Origin: Strobilurus pachycystidiatus
Taxonomy: Eukaryota > Basidiomycota > Agaricomycetes > Agaricales > Physalacriaceae
Assembly (NCBI GenBank): GCA_019915135.1
Contig: JAHLMK010000003.1
Span: forward strand, 1,054,001 to 1,118,000
DNA length: 64,000 bases
Direction of reading: 5' to 3'
This document shows, piece after piece, positions 48,023 through 58,893 of this stretch. Under the pieces are notes generated by a model. That model was not told where the DNA came from, ran no database searches, and was given only the letters and a program-made list of their open reading frames with translations. The number at the start of each line of letters is the position of its first letter. The first letter of the stretch is position 1. The position numbers were made by a program, and so were the translations under genes.

Positions 48023-49293
48023 TTACAGTTGCAGCACAAATCCGTCTGCCAATGTATCCTCCGCCTCACAAATAAACTCGCTTGTTCCTGTGTAGAATGC
48101 TCGGCCCTCCACTTGCACGACTACCCCCTCCTCTGTGCTCTCAACCGCGCAGCCTCGAAACGCGTTCTCCTCCTTTCCTCGACCAACAATTGATTCATAC
48201 GTCCACCATTCTCCCATAGCCAACCTGCCTTGATCCACTGCAAGGGCGACGCGTGCCATAACGCACGAGCCAGTCGGTGACCTGTCAATTTGACCGTCGG
48301 CGAAGAAACAGAGCCCCAGCTCTCCATTCTCCCCGCCGCGTGTTGCATCCACGATCATCACTCCGTAAAGAAACTCTAAATCGGCCTCTTGAGGATGTCT
48401 GAACAAATCTCTCTCGACTCCTATGATTTCCTTGATTGTTGCTGCGGCCCCAGCCATCCTTTCCAGACCAACGTCGCTTGAGATGCCTCCAGGGAATCCC
48501 ATCTCTTGCGCAGATACGATGGCATAAAATGCGCCACCATAAGCAATGTCAAGAACTACCTCGTCCTTGCCGCACCATCGCTTGTCTTCCGGAATACGCG
48601 CTGTAAAGTTCCTTTTGCTGACGAAGCTCGGACTGCCCAGAAATTGTACCGGGCGCTCACTTCTGGAGCGTCCGTCCAGATCGGTGGGAACATGTATATG
48701 TACGATGCCGCAGGGAGCATGTAGCCTTACATGCGTCGTGCCGTTTCCGCAAAGCAATCCGTTTCTTCGCGGAAAGACCTCCTCATCGTGTGTATCGACC
48801 AAGAAACGACCCAGCGCGATAGTTGCATGACCGCACATCGTGGAATAGCCCTCTTTTCAAGGTCAGTTGGGACTTGCTGCATTCGATTTTTGTTCCTGAC
48901 CGTTATGGCAGAAGAGCACACCAATGTCCGCTGCCCCAGACCTCGTCAACTCCGTCTCCTGAACGAGGATAGCACCGTACATCCCAGAATGTCCTCGAGG
49001 CTCAAGCATCAACCTAATCAGCGGCAGCGAGGATCAGCACCATCCGACCTCTCGAGCGCATCATCCTCACTGGCGGCGGATGTTATCATGATCATCTCTC
49101 GCATCTCGACGCATCTCGAGCAACGTTGCTCCTTGAAGAACGGGATACCCGCGTATGATGATACGAGTTGGCTATCGTCCACTGTGGTCATCGCAGTGTT
49201 GCGTTCGGAGTCAATTCGACTGACTTCACCTGACGTGTGCATATCAATTGTCTGAAACGTTTTGCGCGCATGCAGGGCACGGATTATGTCCAT
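48023..49293 (-). CDS. L3HYPDH: Trans-3-hydroxy-L-proline dehydratase (proline racemase fold)
   Basis: Four exons starting at ATG 49293 (MDIIRALHARKTFQTIDMHT). Spliced junctions give MHTSGE|PTRIIIRGYPV, DHDNIRRQ|LMLEPRGHSGM and IGVLFCHN|EGYSTMCGHATIA. About 380 residues end at 48023. Proline racemases use two cysteines. Here the first is present (MCGH), but the second position in DRSPTGSCVMARVA is threonine. This Cys/Thr pair is the known hallmark of trans-3-hydroxy-L-proline dehydratase, which eliminates water to give Delta1-pyrroline-2-carboxylate. So the enzyme probably serves catabolism of hydroxyproline from collagen-like or plant wall proteins. It is cytosolic with no signal peptide. 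Its promoter faces the receptor-like gene at 50179. Confidence 0.93.
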
Positions 49294-50178
49294 TTGAGTA
49301 GAGGATGGTTTGGTTCTCGCGAATGGAATTGCTTCTCACCTGGGTCCAGGAAACTTCCGTTAGTCACAGATGCCCTTGTGGCGGTCTTCGGCCAGAATCC
49401 GTTCACAACGAGATCGCTTGACTAACTGGAACTGTCCGGGTGTTGAATACACCGGGAGGTGCGACTTGGTCCCCACAAACACGGGAGAAGGCGAAGTCCT
49501 GTTCTCTCCGTTCATGACATATCACGGCTGAAGGTGGGGCATCATCTCATGATGCGAGACGCACGATTGATAGTTGACTAGGCATCATTGTGATTTCTCA
49601 ATGAGAAAGCGGGAGAATTCGCGTGCATGTCCTTGCCTCGAACTTGCCGCCAGTCAGGTCATATCCTCAACTGAGTCAACTCTGGGTACTCCCTGGAAGC
49701 GAGTCCCATGAAGCGTACCTTGGCACGAGGGTGAGGTGTGGCTCCCAGGCTCTCCTTGTTCGATGTTTCTGACCAAGACCACGATCATTCTGACGAACAA
49801 GAAGCGTTTCGAGAACGGAAGACATCCACTGTGTGGACACTTTCTCTACGCTTTCAATCGATATAATCATGCACAGCTGAGCTGAATTCTCAGACGCCCG
49901 CAAGGTTCTCTATCAGCGCGCGAGCGTTCATTGGTTACCCGTTCCATGATGTGGGATGTGATGATTCCAGTTGGCGCCAATCGTGAGTCACTCCAATGGC
50001 CGATTGTGAGTCCAAAACTTGTACACTATAGTCACTGTCGTTCCCCGCGATGCCCTGTTGGTTCCATCAAACTTCGCCCACGATGTTCATAAAGAGGCAT
50101 CCACGGGACAGGAGAAGCTGTTTTCCATTTTCGCTTTTTGGGGCCCGGGGCTCAGTTTCGTTATTTTTTTCTCCTTCG
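49294..50178. other. Divergent promoter region
   Basis: 0.9 kb between the leftward hydroxyproline dehydratase and the rightward receptor-like gene. No coding frame is supported, though an ATG at 49948 with a splice-like GTGAGT could be an upstream leader exon of the right gene. Confidence 0.4.
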
Positions 50179-51757
50179 ATGTCTCTCCCTATGGGACGTT
50201 CAGGTACGCACATACCCGTCACAGAATGCCGTTCTTCTACTGAAATCATGATGCTCTGTCATAGAACCCTCGATTCACCATTTCGATACGACGAAATATG
50301 TTATCGCGTTTGACTGTTTCAACATCTTTGCGCTCGTACTTCTCAGTGCGGTGTTGTTCACTGCTCTTCTCACTAAAGCGAATCGGTCATGCTTGTGGTA
50401 CAACTTTATCGTCTCCTGGATGATATACGCGGGTAGCAATCTCCTCCTCCTGGGACACCAGTTAGGCGCACCGCCAACAAATCGTTCGCTGTGTCTTTTC
50501 CAAGGCAGCCTGGTGTACTCGACCTCACCGCTGTAAATATTGCCCAGCCTTTCGGCGCGTGGCTTTGCACTGACGTTCACAACTCTAGGGTTTCCTTCAG
50601 CAGTTTGGCCTTGTTGTTCCAAGTAAGGACATCGTGATCAGAAAGTCGTTGCTAGTACTCACTCGCACTGTAGCTGTGTAGGCATCTATCTACAACCCTC
50701 AGAAGCGGTAACAGTCCCAGCTGGGACAATACACCAACATGGGTATGCAGTCAAAGTCTCGCTTTGTAATACGACGACTCATGCTGGTTGTATCAGTTGC
50801 GTTTCCTACCTCTTTGGCCTGCTATGATTCCATTTACGATGACGCTCGGTGTTGGCATTCCGATATCTTTCTCGTGCTCACAGATTCACAATTGCCTCTG
50901 TTTTAGATCGGTCTTTCACATCCGGAGAATATTCGTCGCGACACATCGAACATGTACTGCAATCTTTCGGTTCCCCAACCGTCCGTTCTCTTCCATGACA
51001 GAAGCCGATGAGTATTCACATGGTCCACAGAAGAGTCGCCAGCGCCATGATCGTACTTTTGTCTATGTTGATTGTCCTTTCGTTGCAAGGTGCCAGAATC
51101 TAGATTTCCTTTGACGGTGTCGCTGACTTTGCTAGCCATTATCATATACATATTCACCAAGGACCCGACGACTGTTCGAACTCTGCAAATTCACGGAAGT
51201 CCGCGGAGCGTCAGCTACGTCACCTTGATCGTTCGGGTAGGAATATTCTGCTTTCTGCCTATGATCGCTATGGGGCGAGTAGATAATTGTCTTCTATGAT
51301 CCTCTTGCTCATGGAGAAGTCTCAGAATCGGATGGGCCTTCACCATTCCCAATGCCGTATGGAATGATGAATCGAGCTCGAGAGTCAATTTGATCACCTC
51401 ATCTCGTGCGATCCCTTCATGTAGTATCCGGGATGTCCCAGCGCTTAAACATCGCCTCTTTTTAGTTCCCATCTGTGCCGCTCTTATCTTTGGAACACAG
51501 AGGGTGAATTTGTCCCGATGCTACAGCGCTGTATGTGACTGATCATCGGTATTCAGGATATTCTATCTGTTTGGGCTTTCTGGAGGAAAAAATTCAGAGA
51601 GGACGACATCCCGAATCCTCTGCTGGGTCCCCTTGGATTGACTGCGGAGAAGGATGGACCTCCACCTGTCCCCCCTCCCAAATCTCCGCGTCTGACTGGT
51701 CGGTTTTCTGCGCTCCATTCCACCACCGCCTATGTACCTCTCGCTTATGCAGTTTGA
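50179..51757 (+). CDS. Seven-pass receptor-like membrane protein, family member 2
   Basis: The start at 50179 (MSLPMGRS) opens a 25-base first exon that joins in phase to EPSIHHFDTTKYVIAFDCF. Helices follow around IFALVLLSAVLFTALLTK and FIVSWMIYAGSNLLLLGH. Later exons give SFSSLALLFQ, LCRHLSTTLRSGN, LRFLPLWPAMIPFTMTLG, and IGLSHPENIRRDTSNMYCNL. This is followed by helices around ASAMIVLLSMLIVLSLQ and TLIVRVGIFCFLPMIAMG, and finally VPICAALIFGTQR joined to DILSVWAFWRKKF through a GGTGAA...CAG intron. A Pro-rich tail (PPPVPPPKSP) ends at the stop 51755-51757. The IFGTQRDIL end matches VPFAFGTQRDIL of the 58894 gene. The exons between 51290 and 51425 are uncertain. The Asn-Met-Tyr-Cys motif before a helix is conserved in this agaricomycete family. 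Confidence 0.72.
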
Positions 51758-52152
51758 TCATACACCGCCTTCCGGATCGTGTAGCTGATTTGCGTTTCCT
51801 GTATGACAACATCAAGTTGCACCAGTAGTAGCTTACTTCTCGCTCGTTATTCCATTACCCTCGTTGTACTCTGTTCAGCTGGGAACGTTAAATTCGCGCC
51901 GCAAAGTCTGCGTATCATGCTGTCATTCTTGACGGAGCTCAGCCGCGCCCCAAATTTCTCCCAGCCCACTTACTGAGTATACTCGCGCCATATCTTTGTT
52001 GTACTGTAGGTAGCACCGGTTACACACTGCATTTAGCTCCGTAAGCGCCAAGCTATACTACGTATGAGATTTCCATCAGAGATATCGATACATCCAGCTC
52101 CTACAAGAGACTTTGAATTGAATTTACATTTACATCGTCTATCACGGCACGT
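51758..52152. other. Convergent intergenic region
   Basis: 3' regions of the receptor-like gene and the first desaturase. No gene seen. Confidence 0.4.
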
Positions 52153-53502
52153 TCATTTCTCGTCCTCAGCACGGAACACCGCCTGACCCTGTTTGTCGCG
52201 GTAGAAAAGAACTTCACCGTCATCCTCAACAAACTGGCATTTGGTTTTGGAGTGCCATAGTGCCGCCCAGATGTTCTCATCGGAAAATCTATAGTGATCT
52301 CCGATGAGAGCACGAAGATGAGCAGTGGCGGCGGGGCCATGGTAGAAGGGCATTTTGGGAAAGAAGTGGTGAATGACGTGGTAGTGAGCGACGTCGTGAA
52401 AAAAGAATCGCCCTTGCCAACCCAGGAAGGGTCGGTCACAAGTCGCGGCTGCGCCACGGGTGAAAGACCACGATGCGCCACGGTAGTGGGGCAGCTTGGG
52501 ATCGGTGTGGTGCAAGTAGGTGATCATGACAACTTTAATAGAATGAGTAAGCGCGGATAGGTACAATAAAAAGTAAACATACACCAGTGTGAAACACACA
52601 GCCAGGGAATACCGTAGATGGAGATGACGTCCCACCAGCCCCAGATACGAGAAGAAGCACTGATCAAGAGCACCATGGCGGCAATGCCAATGTTACTGAT
52701 GATAACGACGTTGCGCTGAGAGGGACTGAATAAGATGGACTGCGGGGAGAAGTGATTGGTGTTTGCTGGGTAGTTGGGATTACCAGAGACGTTGAACACT
52801 AAGAGAGGCTTTAGAGGACAAATACAGGCAAAGAAGGGTACACAACGTACGCAAGTAGCCAGGGAATGCCAAGAGTTGTTGGCGGATGAGCAGGTACATA
52901 GTGTAGAGGGGGGTGTCACCCAAGTACTCATCCCAGTCAATTCCATGTTCACGCTCAACTTCCCTAGACGGAATGCCGAGAGTGCCACGCGTCTTGGGCA
53001 TGTACACTTCGTCGCGTTCCATGCTAGCGTGATTCATGTGGTGTCGGTGATGAGATACTTTCCAGCTGAAGTAGGGCGTCCACAGCGCAGTATGGGTGAA
53101 GAAACCGACAATGTCGTTAACCCAACCATAGGGGCTGAAAGCACCGTGACCACACTCGTGACCGATAACCCAGATGCCGGTAAAGCACAAGCCTTGGAAC
53201 CACCAATAGACGCACCAAGCGGCGGTGCGATAGAGTGGATGAGGAAGGGAAGGAATGTGTGTAGCCAAGGTCCACAAGAGGCCAGCCATCGCAACATCAC
53301 GCGTGAGGTAAGCAAGACCCCAGGTTGTGTTTCGAACGAATAACTCTGCGGGTATGGCAGCGCGAATTTGAGCTAGGGAGTAGGGGAGTGGGGTGAAGAC
53401 AGGAAGCTTCGACTTGTCTGGCGCTGGCCCAAAGGCCGTTCCAGACTTGGAGGTCATGTTTGAAGCCCCGAGAGTGGTCGAGAGTATAGTATCGGTAGTC
53501 AT
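52153..53502 (-). CDS. Delta12-type membrane fatty acid desaturase
   Basis: Three exons start at 53502 (MTTDTILSTTLGASNMTSKS). The three His boxes of the FAD2/Delta12 class are complete: HECGH in WVIGHECGHGAFSP, HHRHH in KVSHHRHHMNHASMERDE, and HVIHH in HDVAHYHVIHHFFPKM. Further family sequences are TRGTLGIPSREVER and ITYLHHTDPKLPHYRG. Hydrophobic pairs of helices flank the first and second boxes. The protein has about 430 residues and lies in the ER membrane. The enzyme introduces a double bond at position 12 (or 15) of oleoyl or linoleoyl chains using cytochrome b5 electrons. A second ATG (53457, MTSKSGTAF) is better placed relative to the TATA-like box at 53531-53540. The gene is divergent from its paralogue at 54165. 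Confidence 0.93.
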
Positions 53503-54164
53503 TGTTGGGGTGCATCGAAAGTCCAGTCAACGTTATATACACTGGGAGAGTTTCAGAACCGGGGATAACTCAAGTGCTGTTCGCGTGGGAGTCACTCCCT
53601 GCTACTTTGAGATGTTCGAGCCTCGTGGGGTCGGGGGATAGCGGGATTTCGAGGTTATGACTCGAATGCAATGGATTCTAAGACGTTGCGAGTCATACTA
53701 CAGTGTGCAGACCCATTCAAGTTGTAAATCGACTTGCGCTTTGCAGAGCACTCCCCATATCCTTGAGAATGGAGCCACACATAAGTATCTGCATGCGGTA
53801 TGGTCATGTCACAAAGTTCGATTGATTGCTGATTGATGTCGACAATTCTTCGCGCATGCTTCGTTCTTCATTTTCCTGTACAACTCAACTCACATCTCAG
53901 CCCGGTCACATCATTTCAAGGGCGAGATCTGGCGAGATGCGTTACCGTAGAAGCGCTCGCCGGAATCAAACAATGATACTGATGACCGTCTCTTCGGATT
54001 CTTCAATTAACCCACGGTATTGCAAGTATGGCATTCCATTTGTCGGCACTTCTTCACATATAAGCAAGATCAGGTACTTCTCAAATGAGATAGTATACGG
54101 GCGTATTTGAGAAACGTTCCAAAGAAGCTACAACTTGCCGTTGCAGTCATGTTGTCTTTCTTCC
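53503..54164. other. Shared upstream region of two desaturase genes
   Basis: About 660 bases between divergent desaturases. A TATA-like box for the left gene lies at 53531-53540. No gene is supported. The arrangement could allow shared regulation, for example by temperature or lipid supply. That is inference only. Confidence 0.45.
53531..53540 (-). promoter_or_regulatory. TATA-like box before the left desaturase
   Basis: Minus-strand gtatataacg sits only 29 bases before the ATG at 53502 but about 75 bases before the in-frame ATG at 53457. The spacing makes the inner ATG a plausible real start. Confidence 0.45.
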
Positions 54165-55755
54165 ATGACGGACCCGAATACAAGCGCAGGCTACGCACAC
54201 CATTTCGTCCCACCAAGGTACCTACCTCTACGTCTCAAGTCTCCTGCAACTCTTAACCGCATACAGATCTCTACTCCCGAGATACAGTCCGCCGTGCCGA
54301 AAGAAATCTACAAACCGGAGACGCTCAGGTCGCTCTTCTATGTGATTCGAATAATCACCGTATCCTGTGTCTTGTTCACTCTTGGGGCGTCCATAGAGTC
54401 GTGGGTCAACTCAAACAGCTCGTTCTCATACGTGCAGCGCCTTGCACTGACATTTGCCCTGTGGATATCCTATTGGTACTGGCAAAGCCTGTCATTTGCT
54501 GGCTTCTTCACATTGGCTCACGAGGCCGCACATGGAACTCTTTCTCCTCACGTATGGTTGAATCATAGCATTGGTTTCGCTTTACACACAGTATGTAATC
54601 TTCATCCGTGGTGCGCACCGTGCGCTGACCTATGTAATTGTGCCCTCTTTCAGTTCATCCTTAACCCTTACTGGGCATGGCGTACAAGTCATCGACTCCA
54701 CCACAAGGCTACGATGTCCATGGAACGTGATCAGCACTTCGTACCCAAAACACGTACTGCGCGCGGGCTACCTCAGGAAGAAAAAGGCCAAGTGATCAAC
54801 TACCATGATATCATGGAAGAGACGCCGATATACACCCTGCTGAGACTTGTCATCATGCAATTATGTGGCTGGCAGGTTTATCTGGTATCTCATCTGACCA
54901 GCTCATCGAACCGTCCACCATTTACAAATGTGAGCCGTACTTAATTGGCCAACTGTTCACTCACTGATTGTAATCTGTAGCACTTTTCACCGACCTCGGC
55001 TCTTTTCAAACCTGAGGATAGAAACATCATCATTGCGTCGGACATTGCGCTATTACTCATGATCATGACATTGTATAAATGGGCATTAGTGGTCGGTCTA
55101 TCGACCTTTGTAAGAATCTACTTCATACCCTACCTAGTGAGACCCTTATATTGTCTAGTCACTCAAGCAAGAATTGACAACACACCACAGGTCTCGCATC
55201 ACTGGATTGTCATGGTGACCTACCTCCACCATACGGACCCGTCGATTCCAATCTATAGGCACGCACAATGGACATTTGTTCGTGGAGCATTGTCCACCGT
55301 CGATCGCCCGTTACTTGGATGGATAGGACGATTCTTCCTCCATAACATATCCCACGACCACGTAAATATGCGCACTCACTCGTCATCCATCCATTCACTG
55401 AGTCCGGGATTTTAGGTCGCTCATCACCTGTTTTCCTCCATTCCTTTCTGTAAGTGCAACTTCTCAACAATCGGGTAGCTCTTGAACCAACTGGGTAGAC
55501 CATCTTCCTGCCGTGACAGCGCGCATCAAGATGGTACTGAAAGATGACTATAACTATGACTCTACGGTCGGCCCCCTTTTATTCCAGAGTCGAGACCAGA
55601 ATATGACTCCTTCTAGAATTCATTTCGCGCATTATATCGAACGTTCAGGGAGTGTGTATTTGTGGAGGACAAAGGAGATGTTGTGTTCCCCAAGAATAGA
55701 GAAGGCAAAGCAGCTCGAGAGCTTGCCCAGTGATTTGCAGCCTGTGGGTGCTTAG
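54165..55755 (+). CDS. Divergent Delta12-like fatty acid desaturase paralogue
   Basis: The start at 54165 (MTDPNTSAGYAHHFVPPRYL) leads into several exons. Box 1 is HEAAH (FFTLAHEAAHGTLSP), box 2 HRLHH (RTSHRLHHKATMSMERDQ), and box 3 HVAHH, formed across an intron (HNISHDHV|AHHLFSSIPF). Family sequences RTARGLPQEEKGQV and VTYLHHTDPSIPIYRH support the class. The exon after 55502 (YHLPAVTARIKMVLKDDYNY) is joined in phase to SIPF. The C-terminal part (ERSGSVYLWRTKEM) matches the usual edge of the fold. The first box has Ala-Ala instead of the Cys-Gly of the neighbour, so chain length or double-bond position may differ. About 430 residues, with an ER membrane location. The exon end near 55569 could be one more intron. 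Confidence 0.85.
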
Positions 55756-56816
55756 GCGTCCAAGTCTGGTATGTATCCCCTACTTGTCTCCATATCTCTG
55801 TAATATCTATCATTGAATGAGTCCGATGCCGGTCACAACAAAGCTATGGACCTGCACGGCTTCTGGAAGGCTTCAAGTCGCATGCGCGCGTATGTACTGG
55901 TCACATTAGTAAGTGTCGCTGCAGCCAGCACCGCGTTTCAACATTTTTCCATTGGGGACTCCGTACAAGATATTGAATATCATATATTGCTCACAGCCCA
56001 ATCAAGTCTATCGTCTACCATAGCCTGAGGCTGTGGTTTGTGCAATACAGTCCATTGTTGGGCCTTGATGATTGAATGTCACACTCGAACATGTTTGCCA
56101 CAGCAGTCCGCATTGCCTAGCACCGGCGCAATATCTGGTTTGTCAGAGAACGATATCTCCATACTGTCGATTGTTGCGCCCCACATACAGGAAATTGTCA
56201 TCAGAGGACATCTGTCGAAGTTCCCTCTTCATGTGTAGTCAGTGTGTAGTGTTACCAAGGTCCAATGGCCGAGAAGTGGCCGAGAGAAGAGCGTGTTATG
56301 GCATCGGCCGGGTCGGCTGCTCGGCTTTAGCCTTTGGCCCATTGAGTATCTCAATTCAGCCGGAATCATGTTGCGTAAGACCGTCGACGTCGACAAAGGC
56401 GGGACACTTCAAGGCGCTTCGGGGAAGCACTTCACATCATGCTTCGACCTTAAGCCACGGGACGCCAACATATGATGGGCCGTCTGGACCGCGGGACAGA
56501 AAACTTCTCCATTCCATGTCCACCCAACCGGATTGGATCCGGACGACCAGTACCAGCGCTTAGATTCGCCTGAGATCTTATGTCACAGACGGCGAGGTTG
56601 AGGGTTGATGACAATTTCAGGAAAGAGCATTGACATTGTGTGGCCTTGACATTGTCACGGTGTGGCCTTCCTGAAGCTTCCTGATCATCACGGTGACAAG
56701 AAGAAGATCGGACATCATGTATGAACAGCCATTGCCATTCGTCTAACTGGGTTCATCGCCTCCAATATTGTGGTAAAATACTCAGGACCTCTGGTGACTG
56801 ACTCGCCACCGGCAAA
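55756..56816. other. Intergenic region, no gene supported
   Basis: 1.06 kb between the second desaturase and the esterase. A direct repeat of about 20 bases (gtggccttgacattgtcacgg type) occurs near 56638-56665. Short frames (for example at 55813-56028) lack motifs. Confidence 0.4.
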
Positions 56817-58374
56817 ATGAGCAGCAAATTCATGTTTGCGGCGTCTCCTGCTTCAGTGACTCTCCGCACAGGTGTCACCGCCAATCTCGATGCCGTCGTA
56901 AGACAACACTGTCCCGCGGTGTTCTCCCACTTCCGACGCCCTTGGTGGTTGTTCAAGTAAGTCTTGAAATGTTGCTATCCCGCTTCAAGCTCAAATCAGT
57001 TCGCGAACAGTGGGGATTTGCAGACCTTTTACTGCGTCGCCGGTAACTTCCAAAACGTTGACCAGGTTGTCTACCGACGGTAGGCGCATCATACATGTGT
57101 TTGACCGCCCAACTGATTGCGCCGGTAGCATTCATCTCCAGCTAATTGACGGCGGTACATTGTGAGATATGCCTCGACTACTTGGTGACCTACCTCGCTC
57201 ACAAAGGAAACAGAGGCCTCGACTTTACGCCCTTGAACCACGATATTCTAGAGGAGAACACGCCAATTGTTCTAGCGCTTCACGGTCTTTCAGGTGGTTC
57301 CTTTGAGGCCTACATAAGGAGTGTATTGTCCGTGGCGTGTGCGTCTGTTGAAGAAGGAGGCTTTGGTTATCGTGGTGTGGTCGTCCATTGCCGTGGATGT
57401 AAGTCTACGTGACTTTCACGGCTCCTCGCGTAGCTAACTATTTGCCTAGGTGCCGGTGTGCCAATAACCTCTCAACAATTCTACAGTGGCGGTTACACAG
57501 ACGACCTACGCCACGCTCTGATATATCTCGCACATCGCTACCCAGATGCCCCCATCTTGGGCGTCGGATTTTCCACCGGATCTGTCGTTCTGGTCAGATA
57601 CCTCGGTGAAGAGCAGGACGATAGTCGGATTGCTGCAGGATGTCTCCTGAGCTGCGTACGTCCACTTCAATCAACTAATCACGCTGGGGAACTTAAGTTC
57701 GGCAGCCTTGGAACCTCACGGACAACAACGAGGCGCTCCTGAAGTCTTTCTGGGGCCGTTATGCTTATCTGAACGCCATGGGTGACAGCCTCAAGGTCCT
57801 TGTGCAACGCAATGCAGAGGCATTGACCACTGGTTCGGATCATCGCGTCACGAAGGCTGTCCATAAACTGCTGGCAATCAAGAAACCCACGCTGCAGCAA
57901 TTCGACGAGCACATAACCAGCAAAATTGGAGGACCCCCTCCTACCTTCCCATTTGACAATCTAGACAATTACTACAAGTGGGCGTCAAGTGATACAGCTC
58001 TCCCGACTGTCAGACGGCCACTCTTGGCGTTCAATGCAGCGGACGACCCTATTGTTCACAAACTTCCTTCCCATGACAATCCTCATGTTCTGATGGTGGT
58101 CACTCCCGGCGGCGGTCATCTAGGCTGGTTTGAAGCTGCGAATGGTTGCTTTCAAGTGAGACGATGGGTCTCTGAGCGTGTTCTAGAGTGGCTGAAGCTG
58201 CACGGCGAACGAGTGGTTCACGAGAAAAGAGGGAGGGAGATATACGAGGATGAAGATGGCTTCCTGCGGGAAGTTGGAAAAAGCAACTTTGCCTGTAAGG
58301 TTGTTCCCGGTGGCGGCATTATTGATCAGGCTATGCAGAACCGACTTCTCGAAACTAGCTATCAAGGACTGTAA
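56817..58374 (+). CDS. AB-hydrolase family 4 esterase (ABHD1/3, yeast Eht1/Eeb1-like)
   Basis: The start at 56817 gives MSSKFMFAASPASVTLRTGV. Several short exons join to WWLFNGDLQTFYCVAGNFQN, RRIHLQLIDGGTLGLDFTP, then PIVLALHGLSGGSFEAYIRS. The catalytic triad is complete: Ser in VGFSTGSVVLVRYLGEE (GxSxG), Asp in FNAADDPIV, and His in TPGGGHLGWFEA. The NG-x-LQT motif near the N-terminus is a family hallmark (AB_hydrolase_4). Yeast relatives form and cleave medium-chain fatty acid ethyl esters, and animal ABHD1/3 proteins act on lipids. The length is about 420 residues. A tail of about 60 residues ends LLETSYQGL at 58374. Proximity to two fatty acid desaturases suggests a lipid context, though no common regulation is shown. 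Confidence 0.92.
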
Positions 58375-58893
58375 TTGCCAAACCGTCGGTATCACCAGTG
58401 TAACTAGAGACGTTGCTATATTCCCAAGGATACCCTTCTTTTAGCGCTCATGTCAAGAAGCGGCGTCTTACACTGAGATGCAGAACACTGGGATCTTTGG
58501 CGCCAGCCACATAATGGTCTTACGTATGGGGCATCTCATATTCAATAGAAATTAATGCGATAAGAAGACTGGGTACCAGAGGGGATTCCCTTTCTACCTC
58601 GACCCACGCCCCGAAAGCGCCGTCTCTGAACATGATGATTTCCGTCTCTCGCTGCTTCTATACAGATGGTGATTCAGGGGACTTCCGCTTAGATTGTCAC
58701 GAAACTGTGAATGGGGACACACAAGCGATCGTTGCTACATTGACAGCGTGGAAGGCATCTCTCTCAGGACAGCACGACGGCTGCTTAGTTCAAATAGCAC
58801 GAATGCTAGCTCAAGATGATCCTCGTCTGTGTTGTTTCTTCTTCTTCCTCTTATTTTGTCTGCAGCAGGCTGCGCCATTCTTTTGTTCTGAGC
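58375..58893. other. Intergenic region
   Basis: 3' side of the esterase and promoter of the receptor-like gene. A TTCTTCTTC run (58838-58850) lies about 50 bases before the start. An ATG at 58816 begins a short hydrophobic frame that is not part of the chosen model. Confidence 0.4.
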
